This document shows, one piece after another, positions 1-11,708 of a DNA stretch of 64,000 bases. The translations under genes were made by a program, and so were the position numbers. Numbering within the stretch: position 1 is the stretch's first letter; the number at the start of each line of letters is the position of its first letter. This DNA is from Rhizophagus irregularis (Eukaryota; Glomeromycota; Glomeromycetes; Glomerales; Glomeraceae): assembly GCF_026210795.1 (NCBI RefSeq), contig NC_089450.1, positions 434,001 through 498,000 on the forward strand, given 5' to 3'. The notes beneath the pieces are model-generated. The model made no database searches. It had not been told where the DNA came from and was given only the letters and a program-made list of their open reading frames with translations.

Positions 1-1399
1 GATACAATAACTCTCGATCCACTCCAAATACTTGTTGCTGCTGTACCAATAGCAGATAGAACAACAAAAAATGACAATATTCTGGATACAACCACACTAT
101 TAAATATCATAAAAAAAAAATCTGCTGCTATCGTTTCATTAAAATGTTCCGTACTGGTACCGATTACGAGTTGAGGAGGTACGGCAGATATAAATGCGAT
201 ATTTACCATCAAATCTATAACAGAAATAATTAAAAATTATTAAAAAGATTTGAAAAAAAAAAATTTCATGAGACTTACATAATATAGCTACTATTCCGAC
301 GCTGTAGCTGTTACTCATCCGCAGCTTCTTTTCGGGGTTCCGAAATTCATCTAATGAGTAATTCAAGTTATTCCAGCCATTATAGCTGAAAAAAACTTCA
401 ATTATCGCCACAGAATAAGGAGTTAAAACTGAAAATTTTGAATCTGGACTCTCTAAAGTTAGTTTCCAATTGCCAGTATCATGATATTTTGACATTCCAC
501 TAAGCGCAATGATAATAATCGTTATCATTTTAATCACAGCAAGCGCTTGATTTATTCGATTTGCCCATCTATTACTTAACATATGATATCCCGTTATTAA
601 CAATAATAGCATAACTGATATCAATTTTAATATCCTATAAAATAGAAAATTGTTAAAAACTTATAAATTACAGTGAATTGAAGTATCATAAATTCAAGTA
701 CCAATAAGGTTTAAATTCGTTACTCCAACCATTTGATGATGAATCTATCGATGGGGATTTTCCTTCAAATGTATACCAAGCATATTGCGCAGCAGATTGC
801 AAAACTGCACATATAATACCAGGTCGAATTATACTAAATAAAAATTAGTATAAATATGGCGAATGACCTGCAATATGCATATAAGAATAGAAATGATAAT
901 AATACTTACAAAATAAACATAAAACTGAAAAGATAACTTGCCAACATTTTTGGTTGCGGAAAGCTCGAAGCTAGGTAAATTGTTTCTCCACCACTATCTT
1001 GATGAGTTATTCCAAACTTTTAATCACAAAATAATCAAGTTAACCAAATTATTATAATACATATTATATATAAAATAACTATTTACCTCAGTGTAAACAA
1101 GAGAACCGCAAAAACTTACGATTCCCCCAATTATCCATAGTATTATCACAACGTATGGTGATTTTACCTGCTTCCAGACAATTCCCGGGGTTGTAAATAT
1201 CCCTATTATTCGTACAAAATGAATAAGTATCTAAACCTTTTAATTCTAAACATTTTAATCCAATGTTTTAATATTTACCCGCTCCTATTATGTCGTTTAC
1301 ATTCATCCCTATCCCATAAATTACACCGAGTAATTTATTCCTATTATCATTACTGGAAATTGTTGAACTTGTTGAACTTGTTTCTAAGTGACGTGACAT
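1..1399 (-). CDS. APC-superfamily amino acid permease (LAT/MUP1-like), 3' part outside window
   Basis: Likely plasma-membrane amino acid transporter of the APC/L-type family (methionine-permease-like in fungi). Exons on the minus strand: 1399-1279, 1202-1087, 1016-910, 833-702, 634-279 and 214 to beyond base 1; all junctions are GT-AG and keep phase. The N-terminus begins with a Ser/Thr-rich tail, then the first membrane helix with the family signature GIGMNVNDIIGAGIFTTPG, in which the intron splits the GIF glycine. Further hydrophobic helices follow. The diagnostic APC segment FFSYNGWNNLNYSLDEFRNP lies in the fifth exon. The ATG at 1399 is chosen because it opens the frame leading into helix 1. 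About 348 codons are visible, so the last helices lie outside. Substrate cannot be assigned from sequence. An E-box (CACGTG, 1604-1609) lies about 200 bp upstream. Confidence 0.85.
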
Positions 1400-3797
1400 T
1401 ATTATGCGATGCAACGAATTTTAATTTTTTTAAAAAAAAGAAAAATTGAATAAAATGAAAGATCTTTATTATTTATATTTGTTTTTGTTATACATTCGAT
1501 ATATCTAATACAGAATGTTCCTCATGTATATACTTATTAATTAACATCATTGTTGTTATTATAAATATCTATTTAACGTTAAAATGTGACCATGTTGAGT
1601 AACCACGTGACGATGTAATATGAAGCTGTTCCGCTTTGTATGCACTTTTTCATAAAGATTCGGACTACCGATCCCCGGTCCCGGTTCTGATGACTGCGGA
1701 TAAACTTAATTACGTAAGCTATTATGTAATGATACAATATCATCAGCTCATTAAAAAATTTTAAAAAATAGATTATTATCTTTCTAAATTCGAATAATCA
1801 AAAGAAAATAGGTCGACATGGTCGTCATTATTTCATATATCGGATAAAGCTATACATCTTTTTTTTTTTAGTTTAGCACCTTTTATGCGCTACTTTTTGT
1901 ATTACAAACAAGATTAATGAAAATTTACAAAAAATTGCGAAAAGATGTTTTTTTGGTAAAGGGCATATTTTCTACCAATCAAATATCATATGGTAGCAAT
2001 CTGTAAACCAGAAATTTAAAATCTCATTTATATTGTGTAACTTATTTTTTTATAGTATTCTGGTTGACCCCTATATAATCACACCTCTCGGGACCAAAAT
2101 AAAATGGTGATTATAAAATACTATATGGTATAACTAAAGAAGGTTTTTTTTTAAATAAGTTTATTAGTAACTTGGGCAAAATTTTATTAAAATTATGAAA
2201 TTTTAATCCATAATATTACCTAAAATTCTTAATTAAACTTTATATAAAATGTGCAGCACATGTTACTTTATCATTTTATCAGTTAATTCTTCTTTTTATG
2301 ATTTATTATAAAAGTTACATAATATTATTGTTACTTATATAATGACAGCCACTATATTAAAGAGAAAATTGTTAATTTTATCACATGAATTACATAATAA
2401 AAATCTTATAATTCAAAATATATTTCAAGTTATTATAATCTTTACTATACTGAACAATCATTTTGAAAAAAATGTATTGTAATATATAACACCACTATTT
2501 AATGTTTTGCAAAATTTACACTACTAGAATCATTTGGAAATGAGTATAATTTTATTTGTAATTTCTATAAAAATTTTATAAATATGAATATATAATATAT
2601 TTATAAAAAAATAACCAAAAATTTAAGCAACTTAAATAATTTTCATATTTTAAAGTTATGAATTTTATAAGTATAATATATTTATAAAAATTATAAAAAA
2701 ATAAAAATTATTACTAGAGGGTGATAATCACTGATGACTGAAATTATGACAATTGACCAGCATTAAAAAATATAATACTGGTAAAAATTAATAATTCTGG
2801 CCAACAGTGATAATCATCCTGGTGATTTGAAGTAAAAAACTATAAATAATTTATTATTATTTAATACTGTATTTTACTAAAAGTTGTATAAATAGATATT
2901 AAATAATATTTCAGATGAAAAGGCTAAGTAAAATCTTATATAATATAAAATTAATTTAGGAATATTTATTTATTTATAATTATATGGTAATAATACTTAA
3001 GTATATAAATTTTATAATAAAATTTGAAGATTAGTATTAAAATTAGAATTAGAATTAGATAGAGTTAAGATTATAGTCTAATGGATTAGTTAACCTAAGG
3101 GCCAATAACAGAATTTATTAAATTAAATTATCGTTAATTATAATAAAGTACTATAATTATAATTTATAATATAAATAATATATAAATTTTTATTCTATTT
3201 ATAAAAAAATTTGTTTTTTATTATACAAATAAATTAATAAAAATCCTATAATTTAAGTAAATGATATAATTAAAAAAAAAATTTTATTACTTTTTATCTT
3301 TGTAATCAAATTAATGTGATTTGTGAAATTATTATTGAAAATAAATAAATAGGTATTAATTAAATAACAAATAAGTTTCTAATTGCTCTGTTATCTAAAA
3401 AAAAAAAATTATATTTAACAAAACAACTTTTAAACCAATTATGTTTTAGAGATATACTGTATGCTTTATTTTTATTGGTTAATTAACGTTGATTGTCAAA
3501 AATTCATATGAAAACATAAGATACGTGAGGTTGCATTTGGTTTTTATAATTGAAAAAGATTCCTAATTGACCGAACAAAACCAAACAATGACGCCATATG
3601 CATATTAATAAGATTAATGGGAAAGTGAATAAGGTTTTTTATTGAAACATTTTACATAATTGGTACAATTAAAATTTAAAAAAGCTTAAACTGCAGAGGT
3701 AAACTTAATAGGGTCCATTAAAATTTTTTTACATAAATTTGATAGACACAAGCTATTTTCTTTTTTTTTTTTTGTTCGCTTGTAATAATTTAAAATC
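1400..3797. other. AT-rich intergenic region
   Basis: No supported gene. The permease-proximal 300 bp is the least AT-rich part and carries one CACGTG (1604-1609). The rest is low-complexity AT DNA with poly(A)/poly(T) runs. A small imperfect stem (ACCAGCATT versus AATACTGGT, about 2757-2785) lies between two direct copies of GTGATAATCA, possibly a remnant of a miniature element. Confidence 0.6.
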
Positions 3798-5267
3798 ATG
3801 AAAATTAAAACTTATTTTCTGCCGTTCCTTTTTATAACTCATACATACTGTGCTTTAATCCCTAATAATAGGGTTATCATAAATTCCGATTCTACTCAAG
3901 ACTTTAACTTGGTTGAAGGAATTACATATAAAATTGTGCATTTGAAGTCTGGTTTGAACTTGGATAGCAATAGTAACAATATTCATGTCAGTTCTTCATT
4001 TAACCCGTACCAATACTGGTCATTGCGAAAGGCTAACGAAAATGAATATAACATTGTAAGCGCAGTATCAAGTATGAATTTAGACGGTAATGGACAAGAA
4101 ACATATGCTAGTAAACCTGGAGATAATTCTGTGTCTAATCCATATCAACGCTGGGCAATTAAAAAGGTTAATAATGATACGTATAATATTGTTCATGTAA
4201 ATTCTGAATCTCGGAATTTAGATAGCAATGGTCAAGAAGTTTATATCAGTTCTTATGAAAATAATTCTGAGAACAATATTTATCAACATTGGTCCTTTGA
4301 ACCCAGTAATTATAAATTAAACGCGGTAGTAATGGATTTTGAATATCCTCCTGATCTAAAACAAAAACTTGATCGTTACAAGACACGCACCAACCTTTTA
4401 AGCGGTAGTCTTGTGATTAACAATCCGACAAATGGAACAATAGAACAAACAGTTGATAAAACTGAAAAAAAATCAAGTAGTTATACTTTGAAAATCAGAA
4501 AGTCGGAATCATTTAAAGTTACAAAGAATATTGGTGTATCATTTGATATTGGTAGGACCATTTTCGGGATTTTAGGACTACATACAGGATTCCAAGGTGG
4601 AATTAAAAATGAGTTCAATTCAACTCATGAGGAGGAATACAAGAAATCCGTGAAAGAATTAGTTTCATATCGTATTAGACAGAAAGTTGAAGCACCACCT
4701 CTTACCTCAATAATGGTTAATAGTTCGGTAGATAAGATTAACATTGACATACCATTTAAAGCCAAAATTCGAGTCACTGGCAAAGCTGATAGATTGGACG
4801 AATATGGAAGGATTGTTCCAATGACCGATGTTGATGCTAACGCACTTAGATATTATCTTCAAAAGGAATATTACGATGCTAAAGTTGTAGCTGAAGAAGG
4901 AAATTCTCTTATTATCACTACAAACGGTAATTTTAAAATAGATGGTTATGGATTTAATGCGTTAGTTGAAGCAATTCCTATAAAGAATTACCCGAGCAAT
5001 CCTCCGAGTCCTCCTAATCTTCCTAATCCTACTGACCCTTCTAATCCTTCTAACCCCGATCCCAACGTTCCTAACTCTCCTAATTCTCCTGCTTATCCAA
5101 ACCCTCCTAATTACTCTGACCATAACCCGTTCTCTGAGGCCTCAGTCATGTTTTATTTCGCAATTTATCTCATGATGGTTTTCTCCATTTTTGCTTTATT
5201 GACCCTCTTTGTCTACAAATTGTGGACTCATTTTGCCAACAGAAGAGACAGAGTTTACCTTGGTTAA
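3798..5267 (+). CDS. Membrane-anchored protein with ricin-type lectin and aerolysin-like domains
   Basis: Single-exon gene, 489 aa. Residues 1-19 form a signal peptide (charged start, hydrophobic core, likely cleavage after YCA). Residues about 20-175 form a ricin B-like beta-trefoil with three QxW repeats (YQYW, YQRW, YQHW), suggesting carbohydrate binding. Residues about 185-395 are Ser/Thr/Lys-rich and resemble the aerolysin/ETX-MTX2 elongated beta-domain: alternating polar strands flank a hydrophobic glycine-rich stretch (GRTIFGILGLHTGFQGG). A Pro/Asn-rich stalk (about 398-449) leads to one membrane helix (450-472) and a short basic tail (NRRDR). Lectin plus aerolysin-like architecture is known in fungal lectins such as the Laetiporus sulphureus lectin, but a stalk and membrane anchor are unusual. 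The frame is intact. AATAAA at 5323-5328 may end the transcript. The lectin call is strong, the aerolysin-like call moderate; function is unknown. Confidence 0.75.
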   Translation: MKIKTYFLPFLFITHTYCALIPNNRVIINSDSTQDFNLVEGITYKIVHLKSGLNLDSNSNNIHVSSSFNPYQYWSLRKANENEYNIVSAVSSMNLDGNGQETYASKPGDNSVSNPYQRWAIKKVNNDTYNIVHVNSESRNLDSNGQEVYISSYENNSENNIYQHWSFEPSNYKLNAVVMDFEYPPDLKQKLDRYKTRTNLLSGSLVINNPTNGTIEQTVDKTEKKSSSYTLKIRKSESFKVTKNIGVSFDIGRTIFGILGLHTGFQGGIKNEFNSTHEEEYKKSVKELVSYRIRQKVEAPPLTSIMVNSSVDKINIDIPFKAKIRVTGKADRLDEYGRIVPMTDVDANALRYYLQKEYYDAKVVAEEGNSLIITTNGNFKIDGYGFNALVEAIPIKNYPSNPPSPPNLPNPTDPSNPSNPDPNVPNSPNSPAYPNPPNYSDHNPFSEASVMFYFAIYLMMVFSIFALLTLFVYKLWTHFANRRDRVYLG

Positions 5268-6993
5268 AATAACGAGCAAATTAATTGTAATATTTTACAT
5301 TTGATCGGTTTTTTGAGTCAAAAATAAAATTATAACTTATTGTTGTCTAAATTTTATAATGTGAAAATTGGCATGGTTTTCTTCCTTTCAAAGTTAATGA
5401 CGTCCACTTTAAATATTAATTTCTGCCGCCAAAATCGTTACGCATCATCAGTTGTTTTGTGCTAACACATGTTGATAATCACACTTCCTAAATAGCCAAT
5501 TATAAACCAAAAAACAACTATTAAAATAGTACGTATAATTAATTACATAGTTACATAGACGATTTAACAAAAGTACTACAGTATAAAAAAAATAAAAATA
5601 AAGCAGCTAGTTAATTTTGAAGCAATTTTTTGATTAATAAAAATTTATTTTTATATGATTTTTTTTTTATTATCTAATATTATACAATTTTGGTTTGATT
5701 AAAGAATAATGATTAATTATAAGAAACTTGATTGATAAATCTAATTTATTACAATAAATTCTATATTTATATACTAATTATCTTTAATATTTTAAATATA
5801 AAATAATTTAGTAATTTTTTTATAATATTTTTTTGTATTTTATCTGTTATGTTAACTTTCACAAATAATAATATTATTATTAGGGATAATAAAATAAAGT
5901 AAGTCTTCACTAAAATTATAGGTTAAAATTAATTACTTTTATTACAAAATATTCCAGTATAATATATTAATTTGAGTAAATTTATTCATCGCACGTGCGA
6001 TGCATCGCCACTTTCCTTTTTTGTAAATTATTTATGTTGATCAACCTGCTTATACATCGCCACCCCCCTTAAAATGGCAATGATAAACATAAAAATTTGC
6101 ATCGCACGTGCGATAAATAAATTATTTCTATTAATTTAATGATACAGATTTATATTTAAAGTATAATTAAATCATTATTATAGCAAAAAAAAAAACTGTT
6201 TCAATTTTACTATCAATTAGTTTTAAAAAAAAACTATTTCAATTTTATTAGCAATTTAAAAAAAAAAATATTTTAATTTTATTAGCAATAAGTTTTACTA
6301 TTTTAAAGTTTATAATTTAAATATATTAAATACTGTAATTTTTAAAGTAATAAAATTTTATATAATTCTTTAAGTTAAAATTATTTATTGTTGTAATATG
6401 ATCTTTGTATTATTTTTAATTTATAAATTAATAAATATTGATTTGCAATTGATAATATTTAATATTTATTGCAGATATTGCAAAATATTTAAACTTTAAT
6501 TGTTTGTAATATATAACTTGTATAGTACAAGTACAGTACATGTATGTATACAAGTAAATCTAAAACAATAAAAAGTTAATCTTTCTTTCTCCATTGCCAT
6601 TTATCATTATGGTCGATCTATTGACAGGTTACTTTTCAGTCGTCTTAATATCAATTAATTTATATATTTTTAGTTTGAAGGATACAATTACTAGATAAAT
6701 CACTTACATCTGGGCCTTTATTCCTTAAATGGTAACTTATTCATATCACAATTCTATTAGAGAAAGATAATCATAATGCTGCATCCCTTATTTCTATCGC
6801 CTTGCAGATGTTGCAGTGAAGTGAATTTTTATCTTCACAATTGTTTTACAAAATATAAATTTGAATAATTCATAACAATATAAATTTTCATGTGATCCAC
6901 ATTACGATGGATAAAAAGTCGTATCACAGAACATATTAACAATTTTTTTTCCCTCAACGAAAGAAAAATTTAAAATTGAATTTTTTTTTTATA
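5268..6993. other. AT-rich intergenic region with one inverted-repeat element
   Basis: Apart from the inverted-repeat element at 5979-6123, described separately, this is AT-rich DNA with T and A runs and no supported gene. The last 100 bases before 6994 hold T-rich stretches consistent with the promoter or 5' UTR of the MATH-BTB gene. Confidence 0.6.
5979..6123. repeat. 145-bp miniature element with 26-bp terminal inverted repeats
   Basis: The left end 5979-6004 and the reverse complement of the right end 6098-6123 match over 26 bp with one mismatch. Each end contains the perfect 14-bp palindrome ATCGCACGTGCGAT (5988-6001 and 6101-6114). No convincing target-site duplication is visible. It is GC-richer than its surroundings and holds no reading frame. 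Most likely a MITE-like element; a paired regulatory site is the alternative. Confidence 0.6.
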
Positions 6994-7921
6994 ATGGCAA
7001 CCTTAAGAAGAACGCCAATTACACCGATAACAACTACACAAATGCAAACGGCACCAATTTATAATTCGTCATCAATTATGCCACCAGAACCAACAAGTCA
7101 AAATAAAGTGACAATGTGTTTTCAATATTCATATTCAGGAATTTTTAATAGTAGTCAGTCAATATTTAGTCCGCCATTTTCTACTCATACTGATACCTTT
7201 TGGCAATTGAAGTTTACACCAGTATGTGTTTGTCCAAAATTATAAATAATATATACATATACATTTTTTTTTATACTCTTTTTTTAATCAAAATCTTTTT
7301 TGAACGTTTTAAAGTTGTGTAGTGAATATCCAGATTATTGCTCATTAGCATTATTTTGGATTAGAAATCCTGATGAACAAAAATCAGGTCGATTATCAAA
7401 TGAAAGATTACATGTAACAAAAGCACTTTTGTTTGTAAAAGATAGTGACTCGAACCGACTTATCGAAAAAAAATTAGTTAATATAAAGTCATTTCGTAAT
7501 CGATGGCCTGGTCAAGGTAATTATGATTTTTCATTCTTTCAATGCATATTATAATATTAGTATTTTATTAAAAGGTTTAAAGTTTTACATTTTTTTTTTA
7601 CTTATTTCTCTTTTCTTATTTTATTAGGATGGGGAAATTTTGTGCAAAGAATATATTTAACGGACCGAATAACATTTGGGGTAGAATTTGAAACAATTCC
7701 GTTACAACAAAGTGAGATCACATTAATACCGAATGAATCATATCCAAATACGTTAAAAACAGCATGGGAAGAACAATTAGAGTTACCGACAGGGTCTGAT
7801 GTACAGTTTAATGTAGAAGGGCATACTTTATACGCTTCAAGTAAAATTCTTTCAAATCGATCTCAATATTTTAAAGATATGTTCCAAGGAGATTGGTGTG
7901 AAGTTTCAAAGCCTAATTCAA

Positions 7922-7956
<35 letters not shown>

Positions 7957-8529
7957 GTAGCAACAACAGCAACAACAGAAACAGATACAACGATTGAAGA
8001 AGTGACACCTGAGGATATTTTATTTAATCATGATATTAAACCACCAATATCTCCGGTTCCTTCAATAACGTTGGATTCAGAAACAATATCTTCACCACCA
8101 ACTTCATCAAATTCTTATACGAAATATAAAATTTTTATAACAGATTGTAATTTTGAAATATTTAAAGATATGTTAGTATTTTTGTATACGGATCAAACAC
8201 CATTTACGAAAAATAATGGTAAAGATCAATTAAGTTATGCTATTGAAATATTTAGTATAGCAGATAAATACCTTATAGATGATTTACGTTATAGGGCCAT
8301 GCAAATTATTTGGGAATCTTTAACTGATGATAGAGCTGCTGAAATATTATTTAGTGTGGCGACAAATTGGCCTGATCTAAAAGAATGTGTTTTAGATTAT
8401 GTTGTAAATAGATTTAATTTTGTTAGAAAAACTGATACATTTAAAAATATCAAATCCAATCAATCTAATTATCCGAGTGCTGGTGAAGTTTTTGCCGAAT
8501 TATTACTTAAATTGGTACCAGATTCCTAA
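6994..8529 (+). CDS. MATH-BTB (SPOP-like) protein
   Basis: Exons 6994-7221, 7315-7516 and 7628-8529; 443 aa. The N-terminal half (residues about 35-190, exons 1 to early 3) is a MATH/TRAF-like fold with FQYSYSG, FWQLKF, YCSLALFW and ITFGVEF landmarks. The BTB/POZ domain starts about residue 205 (SDVQFNVEGHTLYASSKIL, RSQYFKDMF) and resumes after an insert with FKDMLVFLYT and ADKYLIDDLRYRA. MATH-BTB proteins generally act as substrate adaptors of CUL3 ubiquitin ligases: MATH binds substrate, BTB binds cullin. Here that is family inference. Odd: a poly-Ser/Thr/Pro insert splits the BTB domain after its first helices. The start is the ATG at 6994; no in-frame ATG precedes it in the exon. It converges on a BTB-TLDc gene and has a paralog at 39599-40925. 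Confidence 0.85.
7924..7956. repeat. (TCA)11 microsatellite coding for a serine run
   Basis: Eleven consecutive TCA triplets lie inside the BTB-coding exon of the MATH-BTB gene and, with the serine codons before them, code for an unbroken serine tract. Replication slippage would change the tract in multiples of one residue without breaking the frame. Confidence 0.9.
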
Positions 8530-8893
8530 GAATGGACTCATTAAATAAGTATGTACAGATTATCAAAAAATTTGAGAGGATTAAACAATTAAACCAAATT
8601 TGGGAAAATAAAAAGTTTATCGACGTTTTTTAACTCAATATGGCTAAATGAATAATATATCTTAAAATAATACCCATTTATTTCTTTTAAAAGAATAAAA
8701 TTACAAGTTTACAAAGTAAAATACAATAAGAAAAAAAAAACGCTTGTCTAATTTAATTGGTTTTGCATTGTAATAATAACATAAACTATTTATATACAGC
8801 AACTTATTTATCTTAATGCAATTTGGACAATTTTTTCAGATTAAAAAAATTCTCTTATATTTAGTATGATTTCTTCTCTGAGATAATTCCCAC
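8530..8893. other. Convergent intergenic spacer
   Basis: Short AT-rich spacer between two genes that end toward each other. It probably holds both 3' UTRs and poly(A) sites; AATAAA-like hexamers occur on both strands. No gene seen. Confidence 0.6.
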
Positions 8894-10947
8894 TTAAACT
8901 TCCTCTTTAATGATTTTAAATACTTCAATATCATCAAAGGTAAATTCATTTGATTCATTTGGTACAATAATTTTTTTTTCATAATACTTTTGATTACAAA
9001 CAATTTTTTTAGGAAGATTTTTATATTCTAATCTAATACCTAAATCATAATTACCAAATCCAGGTCCTTGAACGGTTCTACAAATAGCAAACTGAGAATA
9101 TTGTTTTGATACCCTACTTAAAATAGCATCTTCTTCAGGATTATCTCCTTCACCGAATGAAAATATAAAAGCATCTGGGCTACATACTGTTACTTCATAC
9201 GGATATTCTGATTTAGTATTTACCGGATAATATCCTCCTAAAATAATTTTAGAATGACTCATCGTAGTTACAACTACCGTAGCCCCTTGTTCTGAGCATT
9301 TATCATTATAAGATTCTATATCAAATCCATCTCTACTACCACGATAAATTAATTTAAAATTATAAGTGAATGCTTGTGGTGACGAATAACAAATTGAAGA
9401 TGTTGGTGAATTTTTTAGAAGGGGTGTTCTTGATGAAATACTTTTTGTATCTGAACTTGAAAACACGTGTAATCTCTCGTTATTATTTTCTTTCTTAGTT
9501 GTTGACGGAGTTGTCGTCGAGGAAGAATCGTTTGGATAAACAGGTCGCCTGTTCTTACGTAAAGTCCACAATTTTTTCAATGGAGAAGATTGTTTCCACG
9601 AAATCTTCATTGACCCTTTTTCTTCATTACGAGAATTTGAATTCTTTGTTGTTTCAGCTGAAGTTATGTTGCAAGGAGGAATTTCTTGATCTTCATTTAA
9701 GCTTAAATTATCATCAACACTTATAACAGAATTCGAACAGGAATCTTGCGTACAATTTTCTTTTTCTCTTCCAGTATCAATCCATCTTCCAATCATGGCA
9801 ACATGAGTATGATTTATAATATTTGAATCATTCAAGATAACATGCGGACGCAAAACGTCAGGTTTCGGGTTTCCTTCTTCATCCAAACAATAAAAATAAT
9901 ATTGCAGAGCTGCATTATTTGTTGTATCAGCCGGCAAAATACGTCTATAAGGTAAAACATGATTATAATAATCATTACGTGAAATCATCGAAAATCTGAT
10001 ATAGGGTATAAAATGTTCGATTCTACTCTTAAGTAATTCAAATTCTTTGTCCGACCATTCCATTACTTTATTTGTATTTAGAATTGGATTTTTTGATGAA
10101 CATGCCCATAAAATTAGTAAATTCCATATTACTCCATCATGAACAAAATTTTCTTCTTCTGATAATAAACTCTGAAAAATTGATTCATCTAATGTTTTGA
10201 AATTATGACAATCTTGAAACCATGTTGTTGTATTAATAATATCTACACAATTGGATCGAAATCTTTCCAGTGCATCATTTTGATATACCAATTTTACTAT
10301 TGATATAAAATTTGACTTCAACTTTTCTGATTTTTTTTCAAATAATTCTCGAACTTGTTTTTCTAAATCGTCCAACATAAATTCATCCGCCGCTAACCAA
10401 ATACCAAGAAAGTCTTCTCCTTCTAACATATTCCAATCAATTGTTCCCGAACAAATATATCTAAAGGAATAAAAAAAGGAGAAATGTCAATTAATCATAA
10501 AACGAATTAAATGAATTGAAAACGAAAATTATTAATTTACCTCAAAACAATTTCAAAAACTTTTGGTTTAATGTTTGGCTTTTCAATTATGAAAATATCA
10601 TTTTCTTTTCTTGCCCAATTGCTCGATAATGCAGTACAAAAATAATTGCATTTAGAAATTAATGTTTTTGAATTTGCTTGAAATTTTTTTACATCAGGTT
10701 GTTCCCCTACTCTAATTAAAACATCATAATATTCATCTTTGTTATTAACACCCAATGTTGACGTTGGCGTTGTTGTTATCTTCGAGGGGAACGTAGTCTT
10801 CGGAGGAGGTGGAAATTTGTTCAATAAACTTTTCTGTTCCTCCACATTTTTAGATTCCTCATTCACTACATTTATTTGATTTATTATCGTCGATGTCGCT
10901 ATAGTATTTGAATTATTATCTGATAACATTATTAACATTGAACTCAT
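8894..10947 (-). CDS. BTB-BACK-TLDc domain protein
   Basis: Exons 10947-10541 and 10460-8894; 657 aa. An Asn/Ser/Pro-rich N-terminus (about 1-65) precedes a BTB domain (about 68-180: YYDVLIRVGEQPDVKKFQAN, NYFCTALSSNWARKE, FEIVLRYICSGTIDW). A BACK region follows (about 185-320) with WNLLILWACS. A long low-complexity Ser/Thr/Asn segment separates this from a C-terminal TLDc domain (about 495-655) with YRGSRDGFD, KIILGGYYPV, DAFIFSFG and FGNYDLGIRL. BTB-BACK modules usually dock CUL3. TLDc domains occur in oxidation-resistance and V-ATPase-binding proteins, but the role of this fusion is not established. The single intron lies in the BTB at an Arg codon, as in the two other copies in this window. 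Start is the first ATG of the open frame. Confidence 0.85.
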
Positions 10948-11708
10948 TAAAATCTATAAAAAAAACTATGATAAATAATTGAATCAAAAAAAAAAATTTA
11001 TAAGCACTGAAACAGGTTTATTATTGGAAAAGAAGAAATAGCTAAAAAAAGCGTAAAACAAACAAAAAATTATTATTTTGTAGATACATATTTTTAGTAC
11101 GTGAGTAACTTTCCAGAATTGGATTTATTCTAGTTCCGTCGTAGCTTTTGATGACCTCAACAGCAGCCAGTTAATTAAAAGGATCCCATGAATTATAGGG
11201 GCTAATTGGCTAATCAGGTGCAGTATATTAATTTTCATGCCGCAGCGTGATCGGTGTCTTCCGCAGTAGAATATGAAGAATATGATCGACGTTTCAAATA
11301 AAAGAAAAAAAATCAAATTTGATTCCATAACTTTAACACAGCATACCTTCTTTAGAGCCATTTTAAAAGTTAACCAATAAAATTTATCTAAAAATATAAT
11401 TTAAGGAGAAAATTCGAAACAAGTAATCTAAATAGGTTATTTACTTTCTTTATTTGTTAAGCATTATAACATGATCAGGTGAAAAATTGATCTATTCCGA
11501 CTCTAATCTTTGTGAAAAGATGATTAGCGTATAGTAATGGAACTTGAATGACTTTTCAATTATCTGTTATGGCTAGATAGTTTATTATTTACTTAATTTG
11601 GTAACTCGGGGGGTAATGGAGTAATTTGTTACACGAAGATTATAATTATAATACAATTTGATTTACATTAAATTATCTATTCTAATAGGTTAAATGATAT
11701 ATACAATT
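10948..11708. other. Intergenic region with a weak small-ORF candidate
   Basis: Between the 5' end of the BTB-TLDc gene and the 3' end of COG7. The 11120-11360 stretch is GC-richer than its surroundings and holds a possible small membrane-protein gene on the minus strand, listed separately. The rest is AT-rich with no recognised site. Confidence 0.5.
11125..11361 (-). CDS. Possible small membrane protein (78 aa), unsupported family
   Basis: An open frame starting at the ATG at 11361 encodes 78 residues with two hydrophobic stretches (NLIFFLLFETSIIFFIFY and LAPIIHGILLINWLLL) and a polar tail. I recognise no family. A good donor, GTATGC, follows the fifth codon, so the frame as read may instead be the start of a short spliced gene; I could not find a convincing acceptor. 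The local base composition is less AT-rich than the neighbouring spacer, which weakly favours function. Confidence 0.25.
   Translation of the reverse strand: MALKKVCCVKVMESNLIFFLLFETSIIFFIFYCGRHRSRCGMKINILHLISQLAPIIHGILLINWLLLRSSKATTELE

Noticed and set aside
1219-1449. 76-codon plus-strand frame opposite the permease start
   Set aside because: It lies antisense to permease exon 1, which has a clear family signature.
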